Positions 62,899 through 64,000 of a stretch of 64,000 nt of DNA are shown piece by piece. The notes under the pieces were generated by a model. It worked only from the letters and a program-made list of their open reading frames with translations. It did no database searches and was not told the DNA's origin. How positions within the stretch are numbered: the first letter of the stretch is position 1; each line of letters begins with the position of its first letter. Both the position numbers and the translations under genes were made by a program. Origin of the DNA: an uncultured Bacteroidota bacterium (lineage in GTDB: Bacteria > Bacteroidota > Bacteroidia > Chitinophagales > Chitinophagaceae); assembly GCA_903905065.1 (NCBI GenBank), contig CAIVEW010000025.1, forward strand, positions 62,001-126,000, read 5' to 3'.

Positions 62899-63993
62899 AT
62901 GGATACAGTAAAACTACCATTCTACGCCCGCCTCGCTCTGATACTGCTCGCAGTGGTATTAGTATTTGTTATCCTCAGTGAGGCGAGCAATATATTTATC
63001 CCGCTCGTTTTCGGTTTGCTGATTTCCATATTATTATATCCTTTAAGTAGGTTTTTTGAAAATAAGATGCGCCTGGGCCGCGTAGCAGCCGCTATGCTGT
63101 CTGTGACGTTATTTATCGCAGCTATGTTCAGCTTCATCTATTTCCTTACCCTGCAGATCATCAGTTTCTCCAGCGACTTCCCACAATTGCGGGTAAGGTT
63201 TAATCAAATGTTTGGCCAGTTACAGCATTGGCTATCGTACAAACTTCATATCAACAACAGGCAGCAAACAAGCTATATTGATCAATCAATTAATGGTATT
63301 ATGGGCTCCGTCGCCCATTCCATTAGCAATATATTTGTTTCGCTTACAGGGGTTTTGCTGCTTACAGTATTCGTACTCATTTTTACCTTCTTCATGCTCT
63401 ATCACCGCAAGTTGCTCATGAAGTTTGTGCTCTACCTTTTTGCCGAAGAACACAGGCCTAAAGTGAATGAAGTGATCATGGAAACAAAAAGCATGATCAA
63501 CTCTTATGTCTTAGGATTGGTGATAGAGATGTTGGTCATCAGTATTGTGAACTGCACAATGTTTATGATCATGGGCATACAGTATGCATTGCTCCTCGGT
63601 GTTATGGCTGCTGTGCTGAACATCATTCCTTACCTTGGCATCTATACCTCTATCGTTATAGTCATGCTGGTCACTTTCGCCAATAGTTCGGGTAACGTGG
63701 CACTCGAGGCGGGCGCAGGCTTATTCATTGTTCACCTCCTCGACTCAAATATCCTGTTTCCGCGAATTGTAGGTGGGCGGGTAAAAATGAACCCTTTTAT
63801 CACCATTGTGGCAGTAATACTAGGTGAGTTTGTTTGGGGTATCCCCGGCATGTTCCTGTTCATACCCATTGTGGGCATCATCAAACTTGTATGTGAACGT
63901 GTTCCCGGTCTTGAAGCATGGGCGCTTTTGATAGGAACAGAGGAAGTGGAGAAAAAGCCGAAACGAAGCAGAATAAAAACCAAACTCCCGTAG
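62899..63993 (+). CDS. AI-2E family transporter
   Basis: A 364-residue inner-membrane protein with about eight hydrophobic segments (residues 10-45, 60-85, 145-180, 205-290 and 300-345). It matches the AI-2E/YdiK family (NIFIPLVFGLLISILLYPLSR, IMGIQYALLLGVMAAVLNIIPYLG, DSNILFPRIVGGRVKMNPF) in the partial runs listed. Family members are proposed exporters of autoinducer-2 or act in cation/proton exchange; the substrate here is not determined. The gene is complete, ending 7 nt before the window edge. Confidence 0.9.
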   Translation: MDTVKLPFYARLALILLAVVLVFVILSEASNIFIPLVFGLLISILLYPLSRFFENKMRLGRVAAAMLSVTLFIAAMFSFIYFLTLQIISFSSDFPQLRVRFNQMFGQLQHWLSYKLHINNRQQTSYIDQSINGIMGSVAHSISNIFVSLTGVLLLTVFVLIFTFFMLYHRKLLMKFVLYLFAEEHRPKVNEVIMETKSMINSYVLGLVIEMLVISIVNCTMFMIMGIQYALLLGVMAAVLNIIPYLGIYTSIVIVMLVTFANSSGNVALEAGAGLFIVHLLDSNILFPRIVGGRVKMNPFITIVAVILGEFVWGIPGMFLFIPIVGIIKLVCERVPGLEAWALLIGTEEVEKKPKRSRIKTKLP

Positions 63994-64000
63994 AGAGGTT

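Noticed and set aside
1-64000. tRNA, rRNA, prophage or insertion-sequence genes
   Set aside because: No cloverleaf, rRNA stretch, integrase, transposase or phage structural gene was recognised on either strand.

Overview
The window reads as chromosomal DNA of a gliding or formerly gliding member of the Bacteroidota, most likely in or near the Chitinophagaceae. The evidence is a complete gldK-gldL-gldM-gldN cluster plus gldC, a secreted protein ending in a type IX secretion (T9SS) sorting domain, Bacteroidota-typical families (DUF4290, DUF4271, DUF4397, DUF6252-like), a PepSY-like/YVTN/TonB-receptor operon, and many promoters with the Bacteroidota -7 box TAnnTTTG. Genes are dense on both strands. 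I found no tRNA, rRNA, prophage, insertion sequence or CRISPR array.

Layout. 0-7 kb: mfd, a small lipoprotein, a HicA/HicB toxin-antitoxin pair, feoB. 6.8 kb: the first of four EGF-type lipoproteins. 7.3-11.5 kb: biotin genes in the order bioB-bioF-bioD-bioA. 11.5-12.8 kb: an ArsR regulator between two SRPBCC proteins, preceded by two tandem palindromic operators. 12.9-19.9 kb: tandem DUF4397 lipoproteins, a DUF4290 protein, murA, secreted proteins and a T9SS cargo protein. 19.9-23.6 kb: PepSY-like, YncE-like and TonB-receptor operon. 23.6-26.7 kb: kmo and recJ. 26.9-30.3 kb: forward run ybeY, rluA-type synthase, gldC, yqeY, cvpA, pabA/trpG, with two REP-like palindromes. 30.3-37 kb: S41 protease, a secreted protein, an L,D-transpeptidase, an NAD-binding protein, a deacetylase-like protein and lutB. 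37-44.5 kb: an orphan T9SS tail, small lipoproteins including two EGF-type paralogues, ridA, a paaG-like gene, DUF4271 and hemD. 44.7-52.5 kb: a DUF255 thioredoxin protein, gldKLMN and comB. 52.5-58.4 kb: fourth EGF-type lipoprotein, a TPR protein, a diiron-like protein and an M16 protease. 58.7-61.7 kb: an Hpt / FIST sensor / hybrid kinase phosphorelay operon. 61.8-64 kb: rnhB, a tandem-repeat intergenic region and an AI-2E family transporter.

How the genes fit together. Two themes recur: export to the cell surface (GldKLMN, T9SS cargo, many lipoproteins) and cofactor or metal supply (biotin, haem, iron, a TonB receptor). The least explained items are the EGF-type lipoprotein family, the Hpt-FIST-kinase phosphorelay, the double ArsR operator, the diiron-like protein and the intergenic oligonucleotide repeats. 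Active-site substitutions worth noting are MurA Cys to Asp (predicted fosfomycin insensitivity), the FeoB G4 motif, the third metal ligand of YbeY, and the HicA GSH motif. All functions were assigned by reading motifs; no database search was run.
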